From: an uncultured Ellagibacter sp.
GTDB lineage: Bacteria > Actinomycetota > Coriobacteriia > Coriobacteriales > Eggerthellaceae
Direction of reading: 5' to 3'
DNA: 43,819 bases
Assembly: GCF_934617235.1 (NCBI RefSeq)
Contig: NZ_CAKTTZ010000016.1
Span: 1 to 43,819, forward strand
Position numbers and translations under genes: made by a program. Numbering within the stretch: position 1 is the first letter of the stretch; each line of letters starts with the position of its first letter. This document shows positions 7,575-15,566 of this stretch, piece after piece. The notes under the pieces are model-generated. The model saw nothing but the letters and a program-made list of their open reading frames with translations, searched no databases and was not told the origin of the DNA.

Positions 7575-10500
7575 ATGTTCGATAAGCGGCTTTTGGCGAT
7601 GGTTTTCTCGGCGCGCTCGCATATTGCGGCAAACGTGCTGTTCCAGTGGATCGCCCTTCTGGCGAACATCGCCCTCATGGTCTCGATCGGGCTGTATCTG
7701 CAGGGTGCGCTTGAGGGCCGCCCGGTGACCCCGGAGGATTTCACGGGCGTCGGCCCCGCATTCTCGGGTGTGCTCGCGTTCGTTTCCTCGTGGCAGGGCG
7801 TTGCCGTCTGCGCGCTTGTCGCGATCGTCGTCCGCTTTGCGTGCTCGCGCGCGGCGCAACGCGAGTCGCAACGCGCAGCGGGGGAAGCGAAACGCACGAT
7901 TCGTCAGGTCGTATACGACAAGCTCGTCACGCTCGGCCTCTCTTACACCGAGCACGTCGCGACAAGCGAGGCTGTGCAGCTGAGCGTCGAGGGCACAGAG
8001 CAGCTCGAAAGCTATTTCGGGTCCTATCTTCCACAGTTTTTCTACGCGCTCGCTGCGCCGCTTACGCTGTTTGTGTTCTTGGCTCCGCTTTGCCTTCCCG
8101 CTGCGGTCGTGCTCCTCATCTGCGTGCCGCTTATCCCCGTCTCCATCGTCGCGATTCAGAAGATCGCGCGGAAAGTGGTGGGGAAGTACTGGGGCTCCTA
8201 TACCGATTTGGGGACAGCCTTCCTGGAGAATCTCCAAGGCTTGACGACGCTTAAGATCTATCGGGCCGACGAGGCGCGCCACGAGGAGATGAACCGCGAG
8301 GCGGAGAGCTTCCGCCGGGCCACGATGCGACTTTTGCGCATGCAGCTGAACTCCATCACGATCATGGACCTCTTCGCTTTCGGCGGCGCGGCGATCGGCA
8401 TCATCGTCGTGCTGCAGCAATACGCTGCGGGCGCGGTGCCCTTCGCCGCCGCCTTCGCGATCATCTTCCTCGCCGCCGATTTCTTCATCCCCATGCGCAC
8501 GCTCGGGTCGTTTTTCCATACGGCCATGAACGGCATGGCTGCGGCGGACAAGATGTTCAAGCTGCTTTCGGTGCCCGACCCCCAGACAGGCACGGCGGCG
8601 GTCGATCCGAGCGACGTGCGAATCGAATGCCGTGACGTGAGCTATTCCTACGACGGAGAGCGCCAGGCCTTAAAGCACGTCGACATGGATGTTCCCACCG
8701 GGTCGTTCGTCGGCATCGTAGGAGAGAGCGGATCGGGGAAGTCGACGCTTGCCGGCATCCTCTCAGGGCGCAACGCAGGGTTTTCGGGGTCCGTGCGCAT
8801 CGGCGGTGTTGACGTCGCCGAAATCTCGCGCGCCTCGCTCATGGAGACGATGACGACGGTGCCGTTCTCAAGTTACCTGTTCAAGGGCACGATTCGCAGC
8901 AACCTCCTCATGGCCTGCCCGAACGCGAGTGACGCCGAGCTTATGGCCGCGCTCGAGCGATGCGCGCTTGGCGGCTTTGTGCGCGAATCAGGAGGGCTCG
9001 ATGCTCCCGTTGCGGAACAGGCAAGCAACTTCTCCGGCGGCCAGCGTCAGCGTCTCGCCTTGGCGCGCGCCCTTCTGCACGACACGCCGATTTACCTCTT
9101 CGACGAGGCAACCTCGAACATCGATGCGGAAAGCGAGGAGTCGATCCTCGCCGTCATCCGTGAACTTGCGCGCGAGAAGACCGTCATCATGATTTCCCAT
9201 CGCCTGTCGGCGGTGCGCGACGCCGACTGCATCTACGCGTTTTCCGACGGCGAAGCCGCCGAGAGCGGCACGCATGACGAGCTGCTCGCCAAGGGCGGGG
9301 TTTACGCGAAGCTGTGGCGCAAGCAGGAAGAACTCGAAGCGTACGCGGCTGCGGGAGCTGGGATTGGCGACGACGTCGCGGGCGAGGCTTCACCTGTGGC
9401 AGGCTTGGGCGAGGAGCAGGCCGACCGCACGGGAAGTCCCGCTGCTTTCGAGGAAGAACCTGCGCGTGCCGATTCCCCTGCTGGGGTGGCGGGGCGCGAT
9501 TCCGGCAAGCCGAACGCGAAGCCGCGCTCCCATTTCGCGGTGATGGCGCGCCTTATCGGGCTTGTCCGCCCGCTCGCGCCCGTGATGGTGCTTGCCGTTG
9601 CGCTCGGCGTCCTCGGCTTCACGGCAGCGATCTTCCTCACGGTTGCGGGCACTTCGGCGCTTGCCAACGTGCAGGCGGGCGCTGGGCTTACCGTCGGCGC
9701 TATCGCACTCATTGCCGCGTGCGGCGTGCTGCGCGGCCCGCTTCGCTATGGCGAGCAGATCTGCAACCACTACATCGCCTTCAAGCTGCTCGCGCTCGTG
9801 CGCGACCGGGTGTTCGGCGCGCTCCGCCGCTTGGCCCCCGCGAAGCTCGAGGGCCGCGACAAGGGCAACCTCGTCTCGCTCGTCACGTCAGACATCGAGC
9901 TGCTCGAGGTTTTCTACGCGCACACCGTCTCGCCCGTGCTCATCGCAATCATCGTCTCGGTGGGCATGGTCGTCTTCATCGGCGCCGTTTCCTCCCCGCT
10001 GCTCGCGGTACTTGCGGCCATCGCGTATCTGGCGATCGGAGTCGCGCTGCCGGTGGCGGCATCTCGTGCTCAAGGGCGCGGCGGGCGACGCTTCCGCGAT
10101 GCGATCGGGGATATGAACACGTTCGTTCTCGATAGCTTGCGCGGTCTGCGCGAGACGCTCCAGTTCGGCGGCGAGCAAGAGCGCTCTCGTGAATTGGGCG
10201 AGCGCATGCTCGAGCTTTCGGGCATCGAGGTCGTCATGAAGCGCACTACCTCGCTGTTCATGGCGCTGACGAACGCGCTTGTGCTCGCATTCGACGCGGC
10301 GATGCTGCTTTTCGCATGCGCCCTCTATTCGCAAGGGGCGATAAGCTTCGGCGCGGCGATCATTGCCGTCGGCGCGCTCATGTCGTCGTTTGGGCCGGTC
10401 ATCGCTGTGGCGAACCTGGGGTCGACCCTGCAGCAGACGCTCGCCTCGGGTGCGCGCGTGCTCGATCTTCTCGATGAGGAGCCGGCAACGCCCGAGGTTG

Positions 10501-11180
10501 TGGGCGGGCAGGAACTTTCTCGCGAAGGGTTTTCCGGCGCGAAGGTGAGCGACGTGTCGTTCTCCTATGGTGCCGAGGAGGTGTTGCGCGATGTGAGCCT
10601 TGCCGTGAAGCCGGGGCAGATCGTGCGAATCGCGGGGAAGAGCGGCTCGGGGAAATCGACGCTGTGCAAGCTGCTCATGCGCTTCTGGGATGCGGGAAGC
10701 GGCGAGGTCTCGATCTCCGGTGCCGACATCCGTCAGGTGAACACGGCGAGCTTGCGCTCCGTCGAGGGTTTCATGACGCAGGAAACGCACCTGTTCACGG
10801 GCACGATCGGTGACAACATTCGTCTGGGGCGGCCCTCTGCGAGTGACGACGACGTGATGGAGGCATGCCGTAAGGCGTCAGTCGATGACCTGATCGAGCG
10901 TCTGCCTTTGGGCCTTTCGACCCCGGTGGGCGAATTGGGCGAAACGCTTTCGGGCGGCGAGCGCCAGCGTATCGGGCTCGCGCGGGTGTTCCTGCATGAC
11001 GCGCCGTTCATGCTGCTCGACGAGCCGACGAGCAATCTCGACAGCTTGAACGAGGCGGCTGTTCTGCGCGCGCTGCGCGACGGCCGCGTGGGCAAGACGA
11101 TCGTGCTTGTAAGTCATCGCGAGTCGACGGCACGCATCGCCGACGAATCGTTTACCGTCGAATGCGGGCGAATCAGTTAG
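7575..11180 (+). CDS. Fused heterodimeric ABC exporter, CydDC-like (TMD-NBD-TMD-NBD)
   Basis: A single 1201-residue chain holding two complete ABC exporter half-transporters. TMD1 spans about 1-330. NBD1 has Walker A GESGSGKST at 383-391, signature SGGQRQR near 487-493 and Walker B IYLFDEATSNID. An Ala/Glu/Asp-rich linker covers about 590-655. TMD2 spans about 660-960. NBD2 has Walker A GKSGSGKST at 1021-1029, signature LSGGERQR near 1125-1132 and Walker B FMLLDEPTSNLD. The first half looks like CydD and the second like CydC, which in Escherichia coli are separate proteins exporting cysteine and glutathione for cytochrome bd assembly. Here they are joined, and no cydAB is nearby, so the substrate is open. 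Both Walker B motifs keep the catalytic Glu, so neither site looks degenerate. TetR converges 4 bp downstream. Confidence 0.93.
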   Translation: MFDKRLLAMVFSARSHIAANVLFQWIALLANIALMVSIGLYLQGALEGRPVTPEDFTGVGPAFSGVLAFVSSWQGVAVCALVAIVVRFACSRAAQRESQRAAGEAKRTIRQVVYDKLVTLGLSYTEHVATSEAVQLSVEGTEQLESYFGSYLPQFFYALAAPLTLFVFLAPLCLPAAVVLLICVPLIPVSIVAIQKIARKVVGKYWGSYTDLGTAFLENLQGLTTLKIYRADEARHEEMNREAESFRRATMRLLRMQLNSITIMDLFAFGGAAIGIIVVLQQYAAGAVPFAAAFAIIFLAADFFIPMRTLGSFFHTAMNGMAAADKMFKLLSVPDPQTGTAAVDPSDVRIECRDVSYSYDGERQALKHVDMDVPTGSFVGIVGESGSGKSTLAGILSGRNAGFSGSVRIGGVDVAEISRASLMETMTTVPFSSYLFKGTIRSNLLMACPNASDAELMAALERCALGGFVRESGGLDAPVAEQASNFSGGQRQRLALARALLHDTPIYLFDEATSNIDAESEESILAVIRELAREKTVIMISHRLSAVRDADCIYAFSDGEAAESGTHDELLAKGGVYAKLWRKQEELEAYAAAGAGIGDDVAGEASPVAGLGEEQADRTGSPAAFEEEPARADSPAGVAGRDSGKPNAKPRSHFAVMARLIGLVRPLAPVMVLAVALGVLGFTAAIFLTVAGTSALANVQAGAGLTVGAIALIAACGVLRGPLRYGEQICNHYIAFKLLALVRDRVFGALRRLAPAKLEGRDKGNLVSLVTSDIELLEVFYAHTVSPVLIAIIVSVGMVVFIGAVSSPLLAVLAAIAYLAIGVALPVAASRAQGRGGRRFRDAIGDMNTFVLDSLRGLRETLQFGGEQERSRELGERMLELSGIEVVMKRTTSLFMALTNALVLAFDAAMLLFACALYSQGAISFGAAIIAVGALMSSFGPVIAVANLGSTLQQTLASGARVLDLLDEEPATPEVVGGQELSREGFSGAKVSDVSFSYGAEEVLRDVSLAVKPGQIVRIAGKSGSGKSTLCKLLMRFWDAGSGEVSISGADIRQVNTASLRSVEGFMTQETHLFTGTIGDNIRLGRPSASDDDVMEACRKASVDDLIERLPLGLSTPVGELGETLSGGERQRIGLARVFLHDAPFMLLDEPTSNLDSLNEAAVLRALRDGRVGKTIVLVSHRESTARIADESFTVECGRIS

Positions 11181-11184
11181 TTGC

Positions 11185-11778
11185 CTACCCGATAAGGGCG
11201 CTGTGACAGAACAGTGATGAGGCGAGCAGGTCGTCGAATGCGGCGAAGACGACCTTCTTCGTTTCCTTGAGGGACATGCCCTGCGCGCGACACTGGTTGA
11301 ACATCCCGAATAATCCGTTGCACACAAGGGCTGCCGTGAGCGGTGAGGGATATTTCGGCTTGAGCGCGTTGCGGTGGTTCTGCACGTAATTCTCCACGAC
11401 GCGCACCACATGGTTGAAGCATGCCGAGTGCAGATAGGGGTTCTTCGTCGACGAGCAGTGGATAAAGATGCCGTTCCTCTGCTCGAATACCCCAAAGACG
11501 CAGGTCAGCAAGTTGTGATAGCTGTTTGTGGGAATTTTCCTCGGGTTGTTTTCCGCCTGAAGCGCACGGTAGCGCTCCTCGGCTTGCGCCATGTCGTCGC
11601 GGAACAGCTCGTCGGCGAGGGCGTATTTGTCATCATAATAGGTATAGAAGGTAATGCGGCTCACGTCGGCGGCGCGGCATAGTTCGGTGACGGTGATCTT
11701 CTCGAAAGGCATGGTCACGAGAAGCTCGATAAGCGTCTGCTTGATGGTGCGCTTGGTTTTCACGACGCGTTTGTCCAT
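11185..11778 (-). CDS. TetR/AcrR family transcriptional regulator
   Basis: A 197-residue repressor-type protein with an N-terminal TetR DNA-binding domain: KTKRTIKQTLIELL, then the helix-turn-helix VTELCRAADVSRITFYTYYD (about 30-49). The C-terminal ligand domain resembles the TetR_C-type of short DhaS-like regulators. It ends 4 bp from the stop of the fused ABC exporter on the opposite strand, and its natural target is that exporter's promoter at 7490-7555 and its own upstream region. GAGG lies before the ATG. Direct repeats AGTTA occur around 11800-11815 in its promoter region. The ligand is unknown; ligands of such regulators are often the exported compound. Confidence 0.9.
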   Translation of the reverse strand: MDKRVVKTKRTIKQTLIELLVTMPFEKITVTELCRAADVSRITFYTYYDDKYALADELFRDDMAQAEERYRALQAENNPRKIPTNSYHNLLTCVFGVFEQRNGIFIHCSSTKNPYLHSACFNHVVRVVENYVQNHRNALKPKYPSPLTAALVCNGLFGMFNQCRAQGMSLKETKKVVFAAFDDLLASSLFCHSALIG

Positions 11779-11855
11779 TACAACCTCACATTACGAGATA
11801 ACTGTATAAGTAACTGACGTTTCGTACGTGATTGTAGTTGCTCAAACCTCAAGCC

Positions 11856-11884
11856 TTGCGTACCTTTAGTGCAAAACAGATAAG
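11856..11884 (+). promoter_or_regulatory. Putative degV promoter
   Basis: TTGCGT (11856-11861), 17 bases, GATAAG (11879-11884). This is a moderate match to the housekeeping promoter, 60 bases before the degV start, in the 166-bp spacer divergent with tetR. Confidence 0.4.
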
Positions 11885-11944
11885 CTACGGAAAAACCGTC
11901 GCGCGCCGTTAGCATCATGCGCGCATCGGCGGCAAGGGGGAACT

Positions 11945-12775
11945 ATGGTGCGCAGGGTCGTGGTCGACTCTTCAGCAAATCTTTTCGTCGAGGGTGTGCG
12001 GGATATCGCTTCAGTGCCGATGAAGGTGCGGGTGGGGGAGCGGGAATTCCCCGATGACGCAAGCCTCGATGTGGACGAGCTTATCGAGGCGTTCTCGGTT
12101 GAGGGCGCGTCGTCGAGCACGTCGTGCCCGAACATCGCAGAATGGATAGAGGCATTCGAAGGTGCTGACGAAATCGTCGCGCTTGCCCTTACGAGCAAGA
12201 TCTCGGGCGGGTTCAATTCCGCGCAGGCAGCAGCGAAGCACTTCCTGTTCGATCACCCCGAGGCGAAGGTGTTCGTGCTCGACTCACTGACGACAGGTCC
12301 TGAGCTTGAGCTTCTCGCACAGCGTGCGAACGAGCTCGCGCAAAGCGACATGGACTTCGACGATCTCGTGCATGAATTGCGCCGTTACGCCTCGCGTACA
12401 CATCTCATGTTCTCGCTTGAGCGTATCGACAACTTCGTGCGCAATGGCCGCGTGAGCCCGCTTGTCGCGAAGGTTGCAGGCGTGCTCGGCGTGCGTATCG
12501 TCGGGCAGGCAAGCGAAGAGGGCGAGCTTGGCGTGCTCAACAAGCCGCGTGGCGAGAAGCGGGCGCTCAAGCAGCTCTTCGAGAACATGGAGACCGTGGG
12601 GTTCGTCGGCGGGCGCGTGCGCATCCGTCACACCGGGAACCCGAAGATGGCTGAGGCGCTTGCGAGCAAGATTCGCGAGTTGTGGCCCGCATGCGATATT
12701 CGCATCGGCGCCAACCGAGGCCTGTGCTCCTACTACTGCGAGCCCGGTGGCGTTCTCGTAGGGTTCGAAGGGTAA
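11945..12775 (+). CDS. DegV family fatty-acid-binding protein
   Basis: A 276-residue DegV protein. Family members bind a long-chain fatty acid between two domains and, as FakB, present it to the kinase FakA for phosphorylation and use in phospholipids. Visible motifs are the opening VVVDSSANL, a TSCPNIAEW segment equivalent to the T-S-(Q/C)-P ligand head-group loop, ALTSKISGGFNSAQAA, and the C-terminal RIRHTGNP. The start has AAGGGGG five bases upstream. It stands alone between a divergent tetR and a strong terminator. Whether it is a FakB partner cannot be decided here because no fakA is in the window. Confidence 0.9.
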   Translation: MVRRVVVDSSANLFVEGVRDIASVPMKVRVGEREFPDDASLDVDELIEAFSVEGASSSTSCPNIAEWIEAFEGADEIVALALTSKISGGFNSAQAAAKHFLFDHPEAKVFVLDSLTTGPELELLAQRANELAQSDMDFDDLVHELRRYASRTHLMFSLERIDNFVRNGRVSPLVAKVAGVLGVRIVGQASEEGELGVLNKPRGEKRALKQLFENMETVGFVGGRVRIRHTGNPKMAEALASKIRELWPACDIRIGANRGLCSYYCEPGGVLVGFEG

Positions 12776-12801
12776 GCGCGCCTCCTACCCGTGCTTCTGC
12801 T

Positions 12802-12846
12802 GCCCCGCTTGTTCCACGTCGAAAATGTGGAGCAAGCGGGGCTTTT
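12802..12846 (+). terminator. Strong intrinsic terminator of degV
   Basis: GCCCCGCTTG (12802-12811) pairs with CAAGCGGGGC (12833-12842), continued inward by TCCAC/GTGGA with one G-T pair. The result is a 16-pair stem followed by TTTTCTGTTT. Confidence 0.92.
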
Positions 12847-12923
12847 CTGTTTCGTAATGTCCCGAGGTATCGCCATTCAGAATAGAATCAGCCACAAATA
12901 TTGCTGAACGACAACGATTTTCC

Positions 12924-12952
12924 TTGACTATATACTTAAAAATAAATAACCT
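12924..12952 (+). promoter_or_regulatory. modA promoter in an AT-rich island
   Basis: TTGACT (12924-12929) is 17 bp before TAACCT (12947-12952), inside a markedly AT-rich stretch (about 12890-12958) that contrasts with the surrounding GC. CTATAT and ATAACC half-sites recall ModE operators, but the spacing is off by two bases, so a ModE site is not claimed. Confidence 0.5.
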
Positions 12953-12977
12953 AAATACCAGCGCATCGAAAAGGGAT

Positions 12978-13082
12978 ATGGCGAGGCGGACTTTGCTTGG
13001 ATTCGCGCAGGCAAAGGTTGTCTCGCGAACCGATGTGCTGCGGGTCTTCGCCCTCCAGCAAGGCTCGTATTCGACCACTTAA
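12978..13082 (+). other. Possible 34-codon upstream ORF in the modA leader
   Basis: ATG at 12978 to TAA at 13080 encodes 34 residues ending 12 bases before modA. AAAAGGG precedes it but with only two bases of spacing, so translation is doubtful. It coincides with the paired segments of the leader RNA. No homology is recognised. Confidence 0.2.
12981..13060 (+). ncRNA. Structured 5' leader of the modABC operon (candidate cis-regulatory RNA)
   Basis: With the promoter at 12924-12952, the leader is about 137 nt. Hairpin 1 has GCGAG (12981-12985) with CTCGC (13022-13026) and, inside a symmetrical 5x5 internal loop, CTTTGC (12991-12996) with GCAAAG (13011-13016). Hairpin 2 has TGCTG (13036-13040) with CAGCA (13056-13060) and a GGG/CCC inner pair. 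A leader of this kind before a molybdate transporter invites comparison with molybdenum/tungsten cofactor RNAs, but I cannot match it to that consensus. Confidence 0.35.
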
Positions 13083-13094
13083 CGGGAGGAACAC

Positions 13095-14000
13095 ATGAAG
13101 AAGCAGGTACGCTTGGTGCTGTCCGCCGTGCTCGCGCTCTCGCTCGTCGGGGCGTTCGCGATGTTCGGCTGCTCCAGCAACACCACCACTACGGAGAAGA
13201 AGGACGACGCCGCCAAGACCGAACAGGCCGAGCCGGTTGAGCTCCAGGTCTTCGCCGCTAACTCGCTTTCCAAGGCCATGGAGGACATCCAGAAGGCCTA
13301 CATCGAGGACGGCCATGACAACGTCACCTTCAAGGATACCCAGTACAAGTCTTCCGGCGAGCTCAACGAAATGCTCGGTGCCGGCTCTTACGCCGACCTG
13401 CTCATTTCCGCTTCCAAGGGCTCCATGGACACCGCTGTTTCCAAGGGCTACGTGGATGAGTCCACGCGCGTTGACATGTTCAAGAATGATCTCGTGATGG
13501 TTTCCAAGGAAGGCGCCGAGATGAAGGATGTCACGCTCCAGGACATCGCTGATGGCAAGTACACCATCTGCGTCGGCGACGACTCCGTTCCGGCTGGCAA
13601 CTATGCTGCTCAGTCCCTGTCCACCGTGGGCGTGTACGCTCCGGCTGGCGACGACGAGGGCAAGACCGGCAAGGACATCTCCGGCAAGGGAGGCTCCTAC
13701 AACACCGATATGGTGAAGGACGGCAAGGTCGTTCTGGACACCTCCGTCGGCAATGTGTGCAAGCATGCTCAGTCCGGCGACGTCGACATCGCGTTCGTGT
13801 ACACTTCCGACGTGTATCGCTTCGGTGGCGTGCAGGTCGTCGGTACCGTTCCGGCCGACACCCACAAGAACATCGTGTACCCTGGCGCCATCACCAAGGA
13901 TTGCACGAACGTCGAGGCAACCCAGGAGTTCCTGGATTGGTGCCTGAACAGCGAGAAGGCTCAGAAGATTTGGCAGGACTGGGGCTTCGAGTTGGCGTAG
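13095..14000 (+). CDS. modA: Molybdate/tungstate ABC transporter substrate-binding lipoprotein
   Basis: A 301-residue binding protein that captures oxyanions outside the cell and delivers them to ModB. The N-terminus has a lipoprotein signal ending MFGC with the anchor cysteine at 26, then a Thr/Lys/Asp-rich spacer. The mature domain begins LQVFAANSLSKAMEDIQKAY, where the early Asn-Ser pair is the ModA anion-binding site, and includes SADLLISAS-like and VGDDSVPAGNYA segments. GGGAGG precedes the ATG. The base composition of third codon positions suggests high expression. The gene leads modA-modB-modC, with a hairpin terminator between modA and modB. Whether it prefers molybdate or tungstate is not readable. 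Confidence 0.92.
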   Translation: MKKQVRLVLSAVLALSLVGAFAMFGCSSNTTTTEKKDDAAKTEQAEPVELQVFAANSLSKAMEDIQKAYIEDGHDNVTFKDTQYKSSGELNEMLGAGSYADLLISASKGSMDTAVSKGYVDESTRVDMFKNDLVMVSKEGAEMKDVTLQDIADGKYTICVGDDSVPAGNYAAQSLSTVGVYAPAGDDEGKTGKDISGKGGSYNTDMVKDGKVVLDTSVGNVCKHAQSGDVDIAFVYTSDVYRFGGVQVVGTVPADTHKNIVYPGAITKDCTNVEATQEFLDWCLNSEKAQKIWQDWGFELA

Positions 14001-14041
14001 TATAATCTTCGCTAAGAAGGTTCGTCTTGAAGTAGCAATCT

Positions 14042-14075
14042 GGGGATGGGCGACGCGAATCGCTCATCCCCTTTC
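14042..14075 (+). terminator. Terminator-like hairpin between modA and modB
   Basis: GGGGATG (14042-14048) pairs with CATCCCC (14065-14071), extended by GCGA/TCGC to a 12-pair stem with a six-base loop, followed by TTTCTTG. It probably lets only part of the transcription reach modBC, keeping the binding protein in excess. A TATAAT at 14001-14006 before it could be an internal promoter. Confidence 0.65.
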
Positions 14076-14105
14076 TTGTCCATGGGTGCAAGGAGAAGGG
14101 GTTCC

Positions 14106-15566
14106 ATGCGCGCGAGAAAGTTTATCGCAAGTCTTGTTCTGTCGGCCACGCTCGCGTTGAGCACGCTGCCGGCTGCGGCTTTCGCCGACGATGCGCTCGG
14201 CGATGTCGACAGCCCGCGGACGCCGACGACGTCAACGTCAGCGGCGGCGACGAGCGCGGACGCCGAGGGCTCGGCTTCGGGCGAGTCTGCGTCGGATGCC
14301 GAGGCGACGGCTGACGGCGTCGAGGTGTCGCGTGAAGGCTCGGCGGCTCTGAAGGACGGGGCAAGCTTTGCGATAGGCGATTTCTCGCGGGCGCAGAAGG
14401 GTTCGAACCGTGCAATCGACGGCACGTATTACGGGTACTCTTACCTGGTTGGCCAGGAAGAGAGCGCATTCGTGCAGGTCATCGCAGCTGACAAGTATGT
14501 CGTTGCCTATGTTCCCGCTGCCGCTGCCGCCAAACTCGGCATCGATGTGCAAAGCTTGTCTGACCAGGCGCAACTGAAAAGCTACTTCCTCGCGCTCGAC
14601 GATGGGCAGGCGATGGGCTCGGCCAAGCTCTCCGAGTACGACACCTGGTATTTCACGAGCGAGACAACCTTCGACAAAGACGGCGTCCGCTTCATGTTCG
14701 ACCAGGTCATCAATGGAAACGTCTACGCGAGCGTCATCGGCGTCGACGGCTCTGACCTCACCGACTCGGAAAATTCCCTCTACATGAAGCCGTCGTTCGG
14801 GGACTTCGGCAAGCTCACCTCGCCCGATGCGGTGAGCATCGAGAAGGCGCCCGAGGGGCTTGCCGCTGTGGGCGAGTTCTTGTCGAACCTCGACTGGAGC
14901 CCTTTGTGGGTCTCGCTTCGCACGACGGGCATCGCCATCGTGTTCATCGTTATCCTGGGCCTTTTGGCGGCATATTTCTGCCTGAACCTGTCCCCGCGTA
15001 TGAAAAGCATTTTCGACGCCATCTTCACCATCCCGATGGTGCTGCCGCCTACCGTGTGCGGCTTCATCCTGCTGTTCGTCTGCGGCTCGAACACGGCGTT
15101 CGGCCAATTTTGGATCGACATCGGTTTCCCGTTGATTTTCAGCCCCGTGGCTTGCGTCATCGCGGCTGTGGTCGTGGCGTTTCCACTCATGTACCGCAAT
15201 GCGCTCGGCGCGTTCGAGGGGCTTGATCGCAATATGCTCGACGCCGCCCGTACGCTCGGCTGGTCGAACGCGAAGATCTTCCGCAAGCTGATGCTGCCCC
15301 TGTCGTGGAGCTCGATTGCGGCGGGCATGGTGCTCGCCTTCGCCCGCGCGCTCGGCGAGTTCGGCGCGACGCTGTTTATGGCGGGCAACTACATCGGCAT
15401 CACGCGCACCATCCCAATCGCCATCTATTTCGAATGGATGAACGGCAACGATTCCACCGCGTGGTTCTGGACGCTTATCATCATCGTGTTCAGCCTGATC
15501 GTCATCGTGTTCATCAACCTGTGGTCCAATCACACCACGAAATACCGCAAGAGGGAGCAGAAGTAG
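14106..15566 (+). CDS. modB: Molybdate ABC transporter permease ModB with an added N-terminal extracytoplasmic domain
   Basis: A 486-residue protein, about twice the length of ordinary ModB (about 230). Residues 1-28 are a signal peptide (SLVLSATLALSTLPAAAFA) and about 29-265 form a soluble Ala/Ser/Asp-rich then folded domain that I do not recognise. The last 220 residues are a normal ModB with five membrane helices, an EAA loop (GAFEGLDRNMLDAARTLG) and the family motif ARALGEFGATL. ModB of E. coli has five helices with the N-terminus outside, so the extra domain would lie outside, on the substrate side, without disturbing topology. AAGGAG precedes the ATG at 14106; an in-frame ATG at 14046 lies in the terminator hairpin and is not used. 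TAG of modB abuts ATG of modC. Confidence 0.9.
   Translation: MRARKFIASLVLSATLALSTLPAAAFADDALGDVDSPRTPTTSTSAAATSADAEGSASGESASDAEATADGVEVSREGSAALKDGASFAIGDFSRAQKGSNRAIDGTYYGYSYLVGQEESAFVQVIAADKYVVAYVPAAAAAKLGIDVQSLSDQAQLKSYFLALDDGQAMGSAKLSEYDTWYFTSETTFDKDGVRFMFDQVINGNVYASVIGVDGSDLTDSENSLYMKPSFGDFGKLTSPDAVSIEKAPEGLAAVGEFLSNLDWSPLWVSLRTTGIAIVFIVILGLLAAYFCLNLSPRMKSIFDAIFTIPMVLPPTVCGFILLFVCGSNTAFGQFWIDIGFPLIFSPVACVIAAVVVAFPLMYRNALGAFEGLDRNMLDAARTLGWSNAKIFRKLMLPLSWSSIAAGMVLAFARALGEFGATLFMAGNYIGITRTIPIAIYFEWMNGNDSTAWFWTLIIIVFSLIVIVFINLWSNHTTKYRKREQK

Noticed and set aside
12924..12952. A ModE operator at modA.
   Set aside because: Half-sites resemble ModE sites, but spacing is off by two bases and no modE gene is in the window.
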